The position numbers and the translations under genes were made by a program. From NCBI GenBank assembly GCA_016648135.1, contig JADDOH010004009.1:1-64000 (forward strand): a DNA stretch of 64,000 nt, written 5' to 3'. How positions within the stretch are numbered: position 1 is the first letter of the stretch; each line of letters opens with the position of its first letter. The notes under the pieces are model-generated. The model saw nothing but the letters and a program-made list of their open reading frames with translations, made no database searches and was not told the origin of the DNA. Positions 11,682 through 22,236 of the stretch are shown in pieces. This DNA comes from Agrypnia vestita (Eukaryota; Arthropoda; Insecta; Trichoptera; Phryganeidae).

Positions 11682-12460
11682 CTAATTTTACTTTTGTTTT
11701 TATTTCGTTTACAATACTAATTTTCTCGATTTTATTTATAATACTAATTGTTTAATTATGTTGTCGCCTTAGTTTTACGCACGTCGCACAATCGCCACAA
11801 TCGTTAAGGTTTAAAATAGTAAATGCCATTAACTGCCAGACAAACAAAGTGTTAAAATATTTCGATAAAAGTCGTTATTACTACCTAATGGGTGTCGGCT
11901 ATAAATAAGTAAACACTTAAACTTTAAGAACCGGCATGTAAAAGTACCATCATTTTTGACTGATTACAGCTAGTTAACTAATAATGTAGGTATAGATATT
12001 TAGAGAATAGAACGGAGAGGCTTACCAGTTTAATGAAAAGCGTGTAAGTGGTAACTTATTATTCTAATTTTAAATCAAATGAAGGGTATTGACCATGTAG
12101 AGACGCATTTATATTCTGCGTCTATACATGGTGAATACTTTACACTTCAGCTAATTTAGAATTGGCTCATAAATCACAACATATATGCCGTTCTTTACAT
12201 ATACAAGGTATTTGGGTTCCCTTCGGTGCTCGATTTATATAAGTACGCATATCATCATTAATGTGTATAAACGTACCTACTGCTAAGTAAAGCAGACAGT
12301 AAGGCATACAGTATTTGACACGTATCAAAGAGAATTTATTTTAAATATTTGATAAAAGTTAGAAATATTAAAAAAAAAATGCAAACTCGCTTATCTTCTT
12401 AACCGTTGACATAACAATCAAACTGTAAATAATATTTTCTATTCAAAATTGAAATTGAAT
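11682..12460. other. No gene seen; contains one fold-back repeat
   Basis: No coding signal. The inverted repeat at 12058-12175 is listed separately. Confidence 0.5.
12058..12175. repeat. Imperfect long inverted repeat
   Basis: The core CCATGTAGAGACGCA / TGCGTCTATACATGG is complementary apart from one mismatch, with a short central spacer, and pairing continues outward with small indels (AATGAAG / CTTCAG, ATTCTAA / TTAGAAT). Total span about 118 bp. Likely a MITE remnant. Confidence 0.6.
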
Positions 12461-12552
12461 TAGGAAGATCTGTTCTCAGGTTTTCACGGCCACTCAGAAT
12501 CTTCAAGTTTGTGTTTAGTGGGGTATTATGCCGTGTTGTTTCGACCTTTCGG

Positions 12553-12593
12553 GCCAACGTTTCGGATCCCATTGCAGGGTCCATCATCAGGGC
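12553..12593 (-). ncRNA. Hammerhead-ribozyme-like motif, subfamily A
   Basis: Minus strand: helix I strand GCC, core CUGAUGA (complement of 12584-12590), helix II GGACCC/GGG(A)UCC with one bulged A and a six-nt loop, GAAAC, cleavage triplet GUU, helix I strand GGC. All invariant core bases are intact. Stem III has essentially no loop, so intramolecular folding would be strained; published Penelope-associated variants of this kind act as dimers. Confidence 0.55.
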
Positions 12594-12885
12594 TGATGTG
12601 TTGTTGTGAATGTTGGTGTTGTGGTTATGTATCGGCTGGCAATACCGTGCCGAAGTCATGATGTGTTGTATTGTGTTGTGTGTATGATTCATCTGTTCTC
12701 TGATTCTGATCTGACTGATCTGATCATCTGATCACTATCTCTGTGGAGTCTGCGATGAGAATGACTTTGAAGCGCCGGATTCCAAGATGTTTTTAATTTG
12801 AGACCATCATGTCTATTAATATTTATCGGGTGCTTGTAGATTTCTAGTGCTTCCTAATATTAACATAATTCACAACAACACATCA

Positions 12886-12926
12886 GCCCTGATGATGGAC
12901 CCTGCAATGGGATCCGAAACGTCGGC
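12886..12926 (+). ncRNA. Hammerhead-ribozyme-like motif, subfamily A
   Basis: Plus-strand partner of the motif at 12553: GCC, CUGAUGA (12889-12895), helix II GGACCC/GGG(A)UCC with loop UGCAAU, GAAAC (12916-12920), GUC (12921-12923), GGC. Every conserved core position is present. The last helix I base differs in context but the three pairs are kept. Confidence 0.6.
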
Positions 12927-12990
12927 CCGAAAGGTCGTAACAACACGGCATAATACCCTAGTAAACACAAACTTGAAGATAGGAAGATCT

Positions 12991-13565
12991 CTCCGAAAAT
13001 TTTGCTACAGCTACAAGACACCCTGTATAGACAGACAACAGTCATTCTAAAATGTATAGGAATTATTTACATTTTGTGACGTTGCAAAATACTATTACAT
13101 CCAGCTGAAAGAACGGGAACATCAAGTTTCTCAAAATCGTCGGACGAAATCCGGGATACGCGATTTAGTGAACCCGCTCGGAGCGAGCGAGCGGAACACA
13201 TGTCGGGAGCGGGACAAATGTTGTTCTTTACCAAACATCTCGCGGGAAGATGTATGACTGAACAGGCAGACCTGGCTGTAGGAAGAACCCTCCTCTGGAT
13301 AAACATGCACCGTGCTGCTTGGTTGGAAGACTACGTATAGCCCTGCGCTGCGCGAAATGCACCTTCCCACATTGAAGAGTCTTTATATATTTATTTATAT
13401 TTATTTAGTAAATAGATTTTGATACCTCTTTCTTCATAGTTTTGAACTTAAAGCTTTAAATTTGTTTTTTTTTTCTGCTTCAAAAACAGCAAAATATTTT
13501 TGTGGTGAAATTATTAATATAATTAACAAAAATAAACATAGTTTTCACTACTTTTAAATTGAAAA
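12991..13565. other. No recognised gene; GC-richer block
   Basis: About 13100-13370 is distinctly GC-richer than its surroundings and has overlapping open frames on the minus strand, but none encodes a recognisable domain. It could be a conserved noncoding island or an old element. Confidence 0.35.
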
Positions 13566-13608
13566 ATATCAATATGTTTCAGGGCCCATGATACCTTTGT
13601 CAGGATAC
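13566..13608 (-). ncRNA. Hammerhead-ribozyme-like motif, subfamily B (decayed)
   Basis: Minus strand: helix I GUAUC with GAUAU (five pairs, one G-U), core CUGACAA (position 8 mutated), a weakened helix II starting AGG and ending CCU, GAAAC-AU, and AUU where GUU is expected. Helix I differs in sequence from the copies at 7107 and 32571 yet still pairs. Predicted inactive. Confidence 0.42.
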
Positions 13609-13688
13609 GATTGTATACTAACAAATTAAGTTAAAAAATCGAAGTATAGACAATCAAAATATTAAAAAAAATTATATATGGAAAATGA

Positions 13689-13786
13689 ATAATAATAAAG
13701 TACATAGTACTTAACATGAAAATATTTTTTTAGAAATAGTTATTTTTTAAATTTATTTTCGTGTTAAGTAGGTACTTTATTATTTA
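13689..13786. repeat. Inverted repeat between two hammerhead-like motifs
   Basis: Arms at about 13689-13726 and 13757-13786 pair with few mismatches (AATAATAAAGTAC with GTACTTTATTATT; ACTTAACATGAAAAT with ATTTTCGTGTTAAGT). It lies midway between the outward-facing motifs at 13566 (minus) and 13874 (plus). Confidence 0.55.
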
Positions 13787-13873
13787 TTTAGGCTTTGACT
13801 TGGCTCTGAGCTGTCGGCCTTAAACAACGTGTTTTCACGAACATGTAAGAGCGACACTTCAGTGACAAGTCAC

Positions 13874-13917
13874 CTTCCCTGAAGATGAACAGTGCGATCT
13901 GTTTGAAACGTCGGGAG
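13874..13917 (+). ncRNA. Hammerhead-ribozyme-like motif, subfamily D (core intact)
   Basis: Helix I CUUCC pairs with GGGAG (five pairs, one G-U). Core CUGAAGA lies at 13879-13885 (the seventh base is variable in hammerheads). Helix II AACAG/CUGUU is perfect with loop UGCGAU. GAAAC is at 13905-13909, followed directly by the cleavage triplet GUC at 13910-13912. Stem III is only AC/GU with no loop, the minimal type that would need to work as a dimer. A perfect six-pair hairpin (GGTCCT/AGGACC, 13924-13939) follows immediately. Confidence 0.65.
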
Positions 13918-14089
13918 TACAGCGGTCCTTCTCAGGACCAAGTGACGCGGGATAATCGAGAAAATTTATCTCTTTTATATATATTCTAAATAAGTTTCTT
14001 TCAAAAGGCTGTGGGAGACAAATGAAATACTCAACATTATTAAAAAAAATATTTTATACGCTAAGAGTCTCTGGACAGAAACTTAACTT

Positions 14090-14345
14090 GAGTACTGTCC
14101 GTAAATTCACAGGCACTAACTAAATGCTTCTAAAATATTTCGCACACTTATTATCCAGTTTCTTAAGTCACTCGTCTGTGGAGCACTTTTTATCACACTG
14201 TTTCTATCGCATTGATCACTTTCGAGAATATTCCGCTCAACTTTGTACGTAGGTACTTACCCGAATATTTGTCATTAGAATATACACGCGCTGGTCACAC
14301 TGCTTCGCTGGTTTTATCTCTGGTAATGTCGAACTCGTAAAATGT
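14090..14345 (-). mobile_element. LTR fragment (TGTCACG family)
   Basis: Read on the minus strand, it has a TATA-like AGATAAAACC, then ACAGACGAGTGA, and aligns with the middle of the LTR at 58794-59108. No coding region accompanies it. Both LTR termini are missing. Confidence 0.5.
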
Positions 14346-14353
14346 CAAATAAT

Positions 14354-14510
14354 AGTAGCTTGTTGGCCTTGTGGTTAGGACTCTCGCCTCGTGGTCGCGG
14401 GTTCGAACCTCACTCCAGACCAGCAAGTTAGACATATTTTCATAGCACAAGCGTTTGGCTTAGTTTTGAAAATAGTAAGAATATTGATGTGACACATATT
14501 CTGGATTCTG
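14354..14510 (+). mobile_element. tRNA-derived SINE (family 1)
   Basis: Plus-strand copy with head AGCTTGTTGGCCTTGTGG, B box GGTTCGAACC, body with TTTCATAGCACAAGCG and AATAGTAAGAATATTGA. It has lost about 10 bp before the B box relative to the 40458 copy. The end is uncertain. Confidence 0.8.
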
Positions 14511-15234
14511 GATTGTTCCAGAGTGTTGTGGAGTGTTTGAGAGATTTCAATAGTGTGTAATTCTTTCCGTTTCTACCATTTCGTTATAATATCATGGCGA
14601 TTTGCAAAATCGCTTCGTTTTTTAAATTATTTTCTTTGGTACTATAAAATGGTATTTTATACAAAATTTTATCACGGTATTTTTTTGTATTTGTACAATT
14701 TTCTGTATCATTGTGAGCTTTCTTACGAATAATATTTTTCCTTTGGAGATCCGGCCGTGGATTTGAGTCCCAAAGCTTCACTTTAAAAACGGCGTCCCGT
14801 TATATCCCGCAACCGCGTGCACCGGGATTTGGGCGAGCTGTCGACACAATTCCTTCTGGAATTACGTTTACTCAGCGGAACGAGATTCATTTCGAAAATA
14901 ATATATATCTTATTTTACAAAAAAAAAAGAAATTGAATCCACAATTTTGTGTGAAATCTTCGCAGGGGCTTCTGAGCCGGCTTCGGGAATTTCGGCGAAA
15001 ACTTATTTGGTTCTGTTGACAATTCTAGTCACAGCATTACTCCCTAGGGGAGAATGGAGACCATCCCTTCTTCTTCAGACTGTCTGCCTTACTCTTAAGA
15101 CTATCTTCTTTCCTCGATCACTAGTTCTGTACGGGTCTCTTCCAATAAAGCCACCGGTCTTCTCAACCCTCAACATTGGAAACAGTAGAAACTGCAGCTA
15201 CTGACTATTTCTTTCATCCCCACTGCAAAGGCTT
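14511..15234. other. No gene seen; short GC-rich patches
   Basis: A GC-rich patch at 14755-14890 and another at 14960-15060 stand out from AT-rich DNA. No protein domain is recognisable in any frame. Confidence 0.4.
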
Positions 15235-15712
15235 CCTAGACTAGCAAACAGATACAAGCAACTTGATGTCTTTGCCAATAACCGTATATTATTCAAACAT
15301 ATATTAAAAGGTGTATTGAAAGATTATTAGTATTTGTCGAATTGGACTTAAATAATTGATTTGTATTTGTATGTATATTTTTTATTATATTATGACTTTC
15401 AAAGCTTATGCTATTGCTTTTCACTCTACATTATTACTTATTTGTTTTTGAATTTCTATCATATTATGTTTTTCTTATGTTTCTGCTTGTTATATCCTTG
15501 CTTCTTACTTTATATTATATTTATCTTTATATATTTGTACCTGTATTTTAAGTATTTTCTTTTCACTTTATGTCATTATGTTGACATGTTATTATGTTTA
15601 CATGTTATTATTATTTTTTCTTTAAACTATATATGCCATTAATTTGTAAACACTTTACCTATCTGTTGTAAAAGCCCTACAGGGCGTAAATTAATGAATA
15701 ATTAAATAAAAA
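15235..15712 (+). mobile_element. 5'-truncated LINE: ORF2 end and 3' UTR
   Basis: A plus-strand frame ending at the TAG at 15328-15330 reads PRLANRYKQLDVFANN, RILFKHILKGVLKDY, like the last residues of a LINE ORF2. A T-rich 3' UTR follows, ending in TGTAAAAGCCCTACAGG and an A-rich tail. The same 3' end (TGTAAAAGCC...GCGTAAAT) is present in inverted orientation at about 57129-57180, so the two belong to one family. Confidence 0.55.
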
Positions 15713-17021
15713 ATACCACGATACAAAATACTCGTTCGTAGCTATGATATCAACTGAAGTTACCGTGAATTTGCGATTAACAAGCATTTAAATGAAAAAA
15801 ATTCATTCACTAGTTTACCTTTTAACTTCATGTCGTTTCTCTACGTGGGTAGGTAGAAAAGAAGGAAGCACCACACTCTTTTGAACTAACACACAACGTC
15901 CTCATCCACATATAAGTTTTGAAATATTTGTTCGTCATTGTGTAGTGCATGTTATTGATACATGATTTTCTAATTATTCATTCGTAATCTTAAAACTTAG
16001 TATGCATGTACCGTATTGTATCAATAAATGTAAAATAAATGTTAATAAATATATCAAATATTTATGGTTGACACTCATAAGAGGAAAATTTTTTAGTATT
16101 AGAAAAATAAAAATGATTTCGTATCATTTGAAGTCGCATCCAGAATGATTGTCTTTTCCAAGGGTTTTATCCGCATTAACCAAAAATTGATTCAAAAAAT
16201 ATTTTTTTTAGTAAGATACGCTTGAAATAGCTTTTCACTAGTTTTTTCCTATTATTAAAGGATTAAGGCATTGTTTAAACATGGATTTTATACTGCGCGT
16301 ATTTACTTGATAGACCTATCACAGAATGGCTTGGTATGGAAGGGGCTAATATTTTATATCGTCTGGGCAGCCTCTATTTCTCATGTCCATCATGTAAAAG
16401 GATGTAAATTGACCATTGGAACATCGATTTGTTGTTGTTACAATAGAATCAGTACCGTGGGAGCATGGAAGATTTGCATCCCAAATCTGATCTCCACGAC
16501 TGGTATCTACGCCTTGTAGCATGGAATTTGAAATTGAGTAATCTCAGAGGATAATTATTTAATACAGGCTAGTGGTATATAACTACATAACGATAGCTTT
16601 TACTAAAATTATCCATATCCAAAAAATTTTGTAAATTAACTTTATTGGGTTCAAATCACAAGTATCCAATTTTGTTTTGCTTACTTGAATTGCCAGCCTG
16701 CTTCCATAAATTAACCATATTAGACTCCGATATATACGAGCATGAGTATAAAGCTGACTTTGGAGGTAATCTTCTCCTTCTGATGAACCTGAATAATTTC
16801 ACGTGTCAAAAACTATACACAATACAAACGTACAAAATATATTTATAAGAATATGGTGATCTGGACTATGTTGGGAGCGAGCTCTTAAGCGATTCGCTGC
16901 AGCACGCTGGTTCGGACCTTAATAATTAAATTGAAGTTGGAATTATTAAATTAAATTAATAATTATGTTCAACTAGAAAGTTAACGCTATACATATCAAA
17001 AATGCTCAATTTATTCAAATA
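15713..17021. other. No confirmed gene; AT-rich
   Basis: Nothing recognised, apart from an unassigned small coding-like frame at 16346-16522 listed separately. Confidence 0.5.
16346..16522 (-). CDS. Small unrecognised coding-like frame, 58 codons
   Basis: A minus-strand ATG at 16520-16522 opens a 58-codon frame containing SRGDQIWDANLPCSHGTD and SFYMMDMRNRGCPDDIKY before a TAG. The composition (Cys, Trp, acidic residues, no low complexity) looks more protein-like than neighbouring chance ORFs. I do not recognise the family. It may be a fragment of a captured gene or virus-derived sequence, or chance. There is no clear splice-site or upstream continuation. Confidence 0.2.
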   Translation of the reverse strand: MLQGVDTSRGDQIWDANLPCSHGTDSIVTTTNRCSNGQFTSFYMMDMRNRGCPDDIKY

Positions 17022-17352
17022 CTAGCCGTACAGCCGCGAAAAATTACGGGGCACAATAATAATAATTGCATTGAATTTGAATTGAATTGAATTGAAAAGA
17101 AAACCATTTGTTTTTTTGAATTGACCTTATTTGCTAAAACCTACATCAGAATATAATAAAATAATAATATTATTAATTAAGTGTAAAGACCGTGTAATTT
17201 AAAGGGGGCGACCCTTGCGTGTTGCCTGAGCTGTTGCATGTTGTGCGCTGATTGCGTGTCACACTGCAATTATTTAAAGTTGTAATTCCAGTGTAATTCC
17301 AGTAAGTTACGGACGTTACGAGCAGACAGGCGGACTATAAAATTATTATACT
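17022..17352 (-). mobile_element. Helitron-like/SINE-like repeat (family 2)
   Basis: Read on the minus strand, it ends with a hairpin (CCGTAA...TCGCGG, imperfect), about ten bases, then CTAG followed by T, the arrangement of a Helitron 3' terminus. The other end has a GTTACGGACGTTAC block and AGACAGGCGGACTAT before AAATTATTATA. The same two ends bound the repeats at 53879 and 57801. The centre holds a TTGAA microsatellite. Confidence 0.5.
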
Positions 17353-18289
17353 TAGATAGTGACATAAATTATATTTAGATAGCACCAATTCAGTCACTGA
17401 TGGAAGATGCAGTAGAAGTTCATGTGATTCGTGACAAATAATTGATTCCATTTTTTAGATATAAATTTTTAATATTTTTGATACTGGATTAAAAATTAAT
17501 ATTTATTTCATGAAGGTTTATGAATCTTATTTAATTTCTTGCTTTATCTCCCTACATAAATAAACTTTTAGCATTCACTTTTAGCATAAAAACTCAACGT
17601 ATCAACTTTTTTCCTAATGTTATTAATTAATTTGCGTGAAGGAGGGAAGAAAGTGAAACCACATTGATTCTTCTTCTTCCTTTTATTAAACCTAAAAGAC
17701 TTCTTCATTATTGGTCTTACGCATGCTTTATAGTTTCTCATCTTGCTCTTGATGACCATATCTTTATTTTTCCAAATTGTGGATTTGGTATTTGGATTGG
17801 ATAAAACCAGAGAATGCCGCTAAATTAATTCGAACATCAAAAACCAGGTAGACCTCTTTCAATTTAAGAAATACAATGAAATAAGTATGTGTAATCCTTG
17901 CGTGTGAAGCAAATTATTTCATTGTGTTGGTGTTAATATACCCGTGAATGAAACAATTTTCCTCTTACGCACGGATGACACACGCTAATTCGATTGTCTT
18001 TCTTAAATGGAAGGAGGTATACCCATACATATATTACATAATTACGTAGATATTGCATATTGTGTACTGCATACCTAAGACCTATACGTTGTACACTCGT
18101 GTGCCCACCGCCATAACGAGTCTGTTCACAAATAGGATCTGCAAAGTGCGCTCTCATGGCACCCGCAAACAGAAAAACTTAAAACTTTATTCTTTGCTTC
18201 GCTAAATGCAAGCGAAGAACGTTTAACAACAATCCTCAAAAAGCTTAAAAAAAGATAAACAGTTTATACAGTTTCTGCGCCGAGCCAGC
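17353..18289. other. No gene seen
   Basis: AT-rich to average composition. Only short chance ORFs are present. Confidence 0.5.
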
Positions 18290-18570
18290 GTGCAACCAAA
18301 GTTTAATTTTATAATTGAGGTCTCGAGACCTCCGGGCTGCAGGACGCCCGGTTACCAGTCCGGCTCTGGCGAACTTGTTCTTCAAGATTCGCAATTATTC
18401 TTCGGTTTATGGTCCAGGGCTGAAATGGGTTCGTTTAATTTAAGTGCTTTCTTAGATTCGGTTGTAATTTATCCCGCTCGCGGAGGAAAACAAAAAAGAT
18501 TTTTTGTTTGATTGTTGAGCGGATTTCATAAAAGGTCGAGGCCGGGCTCCACGCTCGCCTCGTGATTCCG
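18290..18570. promoter_or_regulatory. GC-rich island, candidate conserved noncoding element
   Basis: A sharply GC-richer block. It contains a perfect 14-bp palindrome AGGTCTCGAGACCT (18318-18331) and interspersed AT-rich homeodomain-like sites (TTTATAATT, GGTTTATGG, GTAATTTAT). No domain is seen in its open frames. A regulatory role is inferred only from composition and motif mix. Confidence 0.25.
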
Positions 18571-18827
18571 CCGTAAAAGTATCATTTTGATCTTATTATG
18601 TTTCCCTACCAAAATTAAAAATATTTTCGTACCGCGAAGACGTACAAACATCTTGATTGCGGTCGTTTTTCGTTTGCCGTACGTTTATGATTATTCGGCA
18701 AGTAGACAATATATCAATTGGATTAGTATGAGTGTTAATGTGCATAATACGCACAATGTGTCAGTGTACTTTTTGCCTTTCAGAGTTTAAATTGATCACT
18801 CGCTCGTCATGGGCGAAGCGATCGTTT

Positions 18828-19250
18828 GAAATTTACATGTTAATCCCCGTTTAAGAAACCCGGAGTTCTTTAGAATAAGCCAGCACACTAATAATGTTGG
18901 TTACTTTTCTCCCATCACAAGGTTGTGTCGCACAAATAATATGTATTGTGCTGACCCTAACATTGATGCTGATATTCTTGCAGATACCTTATCATCGTTC
19001 AAAAACTAACTAATACATTAAATCAATTATTTATTAAATACTAATAGTACTACATTCAAACACTAAAAATACAATACACATAAATGTTCATGTAAAATAT
19101 ACTTAAATGCAAACATATATGTTACTAGAGCGTGCCGAAAACACTTTTAATTGGGATATTGGGCATAGTCTTCATTTATAATGTTTTATTATTAGAGTAT
19201 CATGTACCTATTATGCTGTTCGGAGCTCTAATAAATATAGAAAAAAAAGT
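18828..19250 (+). mobile_element. 5'-truncated copy of the 1-4260 LINE
   Basis: Encodes RNPEFFRISQHTNNVGYF, TRLCRTNN and DPNIDADILADTLSSF, matching the ORF2 C-terminus of the first LINE. It then matches its 3' UTR (GAGCGTGCCGAA, GGGCATAGTC) and extends about 70 bp beyond what the window shows there, ending in an eight-A tail. Orientation is opposite to the 1-4260 copy. Confidence 0.9.
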
Positions 19251-20104
19251 TCTTTAAACACACGGTGACCATAAAATTAATGAGTATGTATGCAGTGCCT
19301 CAAGTAAAACCTTCCCCTATAGTCTTCTGTTTAATTTAAACTTATCATTAAAATCCAAGATTTGTCAACATCCCCTATAGACCTCACCCCGTCTTCCTCT
19401 CTCCTCTACTCAAAATCTTAATCCTTTTTAATAAGAAACTGACGAAGAGACGAGTTACGTTTTAAAACCGGTAGATAAAAAAAGTATTTTTTAGTGCTTG
19501 TATAATATGTTAACATAAATATCATTTTTAATTACTGTATCTGAACCTACATGAAATTTGGAATTTTCAGGTAGGTGTAATAACTGGATAGGTACTAAAT
19601 TCGAAAAGTTCTTTACTTACCTACTGGGATGTGAATGAACATATTTATATTTCGTTACATATATATATAATCGTAAGAATTGTAGATTTTTGATTTCAGA
19701 ATAAAATATGTGATCAAAATAGTTATGAATATGACGTATTTGTAAGAAAAGTAGGTATTATTTATTTATTTAAGAAATCTCAACGGATAACTGTCTTTAA
19801 TGATACAATGTAATGAAAAGTTAGTAGACTAATTATAGAATTAACTACATATACATTAAATAGTTAAATCAAAGTAAAACAGAAAAGACAATAACAAGAA
19901 AAACCTATTAAAGAAAGTAATAAATATAATTTAGTAATCAGAGTAGTACAAGAAAAAAATAAAAGTTATGACAAAAATAAACGAAAGCACGTAGAAATAT
20001 AGTTACAGTATATATAAATAAAGGACTATTTTTTTGATATAAGTAAAAATATAAATGGTACAAAAATACCAAATAATTCAGAAAGGCCAAAGGTAAAATA
20101 TTAT
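19251..20104. other. No gene; one weak hammerhead-like trace
   Basis: No coding signal. At 19439-19475, CUGACGA, a five- to six-pair stem (GACG/CGUU type) and AAAAC resemble subfamily B, but helix I does not pair and GAAA is mutated. Confidence 0.4.
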
Positions 20105-20345
20105 TGTCACGTGTTGTGACTGCGGGAGGAATTAATGAAACGCTGAAATTTAAAAATGAATTTATTAATTACCGATTAATTCATTAAACAAACGTTCAAA
20201 GTTTAAATCCTAAAAAAATTGAATTCTAGAAACACATTAATAAATAATATCACATTTCAGTCCACTTCACCACTCCCAGAGCTATCCGGGGAAAAAAATA
20301 CCCTTCCCTACCGCGCGCTCTCCTGACCTACTCGATTAGATTGAT
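20105..20345 (-). mobile_element. LTR 3' part (TGTCACG family)
   Basis: Starts TGTCACGTG on the plus strand, i.e. the LTR ends CACGTGACA on the minus strand, preceded by the conserved CCTCCCGCAGTC and AATTAATAAA. It aligns with 58794 and with 60654 (reverse). No internal region accompanies it. Confidence 0.6.
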
Positions 20346-20375
20346 ACATTTTATATTTAAGTTACTTATTATCTA

Positions 20376-20417
20376 TACCTGATGAGAGGGACTGCTTCTC
20401 TCGAAACTATAGTAGTA
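20376..20417 (+). ncRNA. Hammerhead-ribozyme-like motif, subfamily C (core intact)
   Basis: Helix I UAC/GUA (three pairs), core CUGAUGA at 20379-20385, helix II GAGGGA/UCUCUC (six pairs, one G-U) with loop CUGCU, GAAAC at 20403-20407, four-nt stem-III loop UAUA, cleavage triplet GUA at 20412-20414. All invariant positions are intact. Relatives sit at 24107, 29535 and 61731. Confidence 0.62.
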
Positions 20418-20734
20418 ATTTAATTATTCATATTGTGTGTGTGTATTAAAAAGTAAAGTAAAACATATTTTAAATTCTAAGTATGAAGTTTTGTATATCA
20501 TGGCTACACTGAAAATCGCTGGACAAAGCAAAGAATGCCTCCTCCAAGGAATCTCCATATAGCACCACATCAGTAATCACATGGGACTCAACCATGAGTT
20601 ATATTCAAAAATTATAATATTGTAAAAGACGCTAGAAAACTTGGAGTTCACGACTGAAGGCTTATGAGTATTTGTAAGAATGGATCACAGTGTTGACAAC
20701 TATTTTACGAGAGGTAAAAGATCTTCGATTGTTG

Positions 20735-20990
20735 ACGTGACGTTGATGAAGATCTGATTGTTTCGTCAGTTTTTAGTAATATATTTTGGGATTATTCTGG
20801 TACAAATACGAATGAATAGACTGCAGTTTTAATATCTACTTCATTAGAAGGAAAAGATATTAGATATATCACAGGCACGTGACGATGATGAATTCCTATT
20901 TGTTTCATCAGTTTTTACTATAAATTTAGGGGTTACTCTGGTATGAAATAATGGGTTACAAATTTCATGGCGTTTATAAAATTTATTTTA
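20735..20990 (+). repeat. Tandem pair of a ~141-bp repeat (family R4)
   Basis: GTGACG(T/A)TGATGAA...TCAGTTTTTA...GGTACAAA/GGTATGAAA occurs at about 20738 and again at about 20879. The second unit is about 87 % identical by eye to 22414-22566. Function unknown. Confidence 0.6.
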
Positions 20991-22121
20991 ATCATTTTTT
21001 ACACCCTTGGAAGAGGAGCGGAGCGCTCGAAAATTGTTCGCCATGCCACTGAAATGATCTGATGATGGAACGAACGATGATTACGATTGAAAATATTCAG
21101 TTGTTCAATCGATTACATCACAAATCACATCTGATGGGCTATTGGGATAAGGCACAAACGTAAATTGCAGCCTGGGCAATGAAAAAAGGTCATTTCCATT
21201 GCGATTTCGCATGAAATATTACTGCGGCACGCGCAACGCCCTGCTGCATGGGGAGGGGAGTGGGGCCACCCGGTGCCGGCCAAATTTGCCCACCTGAAAC
21301 GTTCTAGAACGTTCAGTAATGACAATTAATCCTCTAAAACAAAATACCTAAATTTGTTCCACTGATACTGGTCGTACATGGCATTCTATTGGTGGTATAT
21401 AGCTCTTATATCTTAAGCCTCGGCCAGTGTTTTGCAATGCATATTACTAAAATGCAATGCATATTGCAGCGAGATCATATCCATGCTTTTTTTTGATTTT
21501 TTGGATTTGCTTGTATGCGTGCATTTAATTTGTTTATTCAATCCGCATGACAATCTTACTGAATCTAATATTTCTAACTGAAGCTGTATGGTGTTCGGCG
21601 GATCTTAAGGCTGCAATTTTACTACTTTCAGCGGATTTTCTTAACTGAAAACAGCTTAAAACCACGACTACTATAGAATAAACTTTTTATTTATGAAGTA
21701 TTCCAAATTTATTTAATATACTTAGGCAGTCCTTACTATCACTTTAACGATATCAATTATTTGTCAAGAGTGAATTAAATATTGAGCGTCTATAAATCAC
21801 GCGGTTCCATTTTAAACTCTTTAGAACCCATCCCTCCTTTTTATTACTTTTGTTTGTCCTTTCAATTCATTTCTTGTATACGTAGCCCTAACTTGGTTTT
21901 TGCCTATTATTTCCAGAAGACATTTTGTGCAATACTACCATGATTAGAACCATGCAAAAATTCGAAGGAGATTAATTTATTTGCATGGCTTTAATGACAA
22001 TAAGCATATTCCTATTTATAATTCAAAGTTTTTGCTACTGGCTATGAGACGCTCTGGATGCAGGTACTTTGTATATATTTCAAACATTGAAACATAATAT
22101 TTCTGCAAAATATATTTAAAA
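20991..22121. other. No gene seen; GC-rich patch
   Basis: A GC-rich patch at about 21150-21320 has a minus-strand open frame with no recognisable domain. The rest is AT-rich. Confidence 0.4.
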
Positions 22122-22172
22122 TTAGCTATGAATAAAACACAACACAACTTCATACAATGAAACATTAATGTA

Positions 22173-22218
22173 AACATTAAAACATTTCGATGCTCACTGC
22201 ATCATCTTCAGTAATATT
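22173..22218 (-). ncRNA. Hammerhead-ribozyme-like motif, subfamily D
   Basis: Minus strand: helix I AAUAUUA with UAAUGUU (seven pairs, one G-U), core CUGAAGA (complement of 22205-22211), helix II GAUGC/GCAUC perfect with loop AGUGA, GAAA, then UGUUU where C-GUH is expected. The stem III/cleavage segment has one extra base. Confidence 0.5.
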
Positions 22219-22236
22219 TAAAAAAATATATATATA

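Larger units (their letters stand above)
12461..12990. mobile_element. Inverted-dimer element carrying two hammerhead-like motifs, 11-bp TSD
   Basis: TAGGAAGATCT occurs at 12461-12471 and again at 12980-12990, an exact 11-bp target-site duplication around a 508-bp insertion. The insertion has two inverted arms, 12472-12608 (minus) and 12868-12979 (plus). Each contains a hammerhead-like motif, then GGCCCGAAAGGTCG, a CACGGCATAATACC block and AAACACAAACTTGAAG. The arm tips differ: the left continues to GGTTTTCACGGCC, the right stops earlier. About 260 bp of unrelated sequence separates the arms. No ORF with recognisable domains is present. Penelope-like elements are known to carry hammerheads and to insert as inverted or tandem partial copies; that link is inferred. 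Confidence 0.75.

Noticed and set aside
12847..13050. Similar short proteins encoded at 12399-12692 (-) and 12847-13050 (+)
   Set aside because: The similarity comes from the inverted hammerhead arms; no evidence that they are translated.
15361..15642. 93-codon plus-strand ORF rich in Tyr, Phe and Leu
   Set aside because: T-rich low-complexity 3' UTR of a LINE, not a membrane protein.
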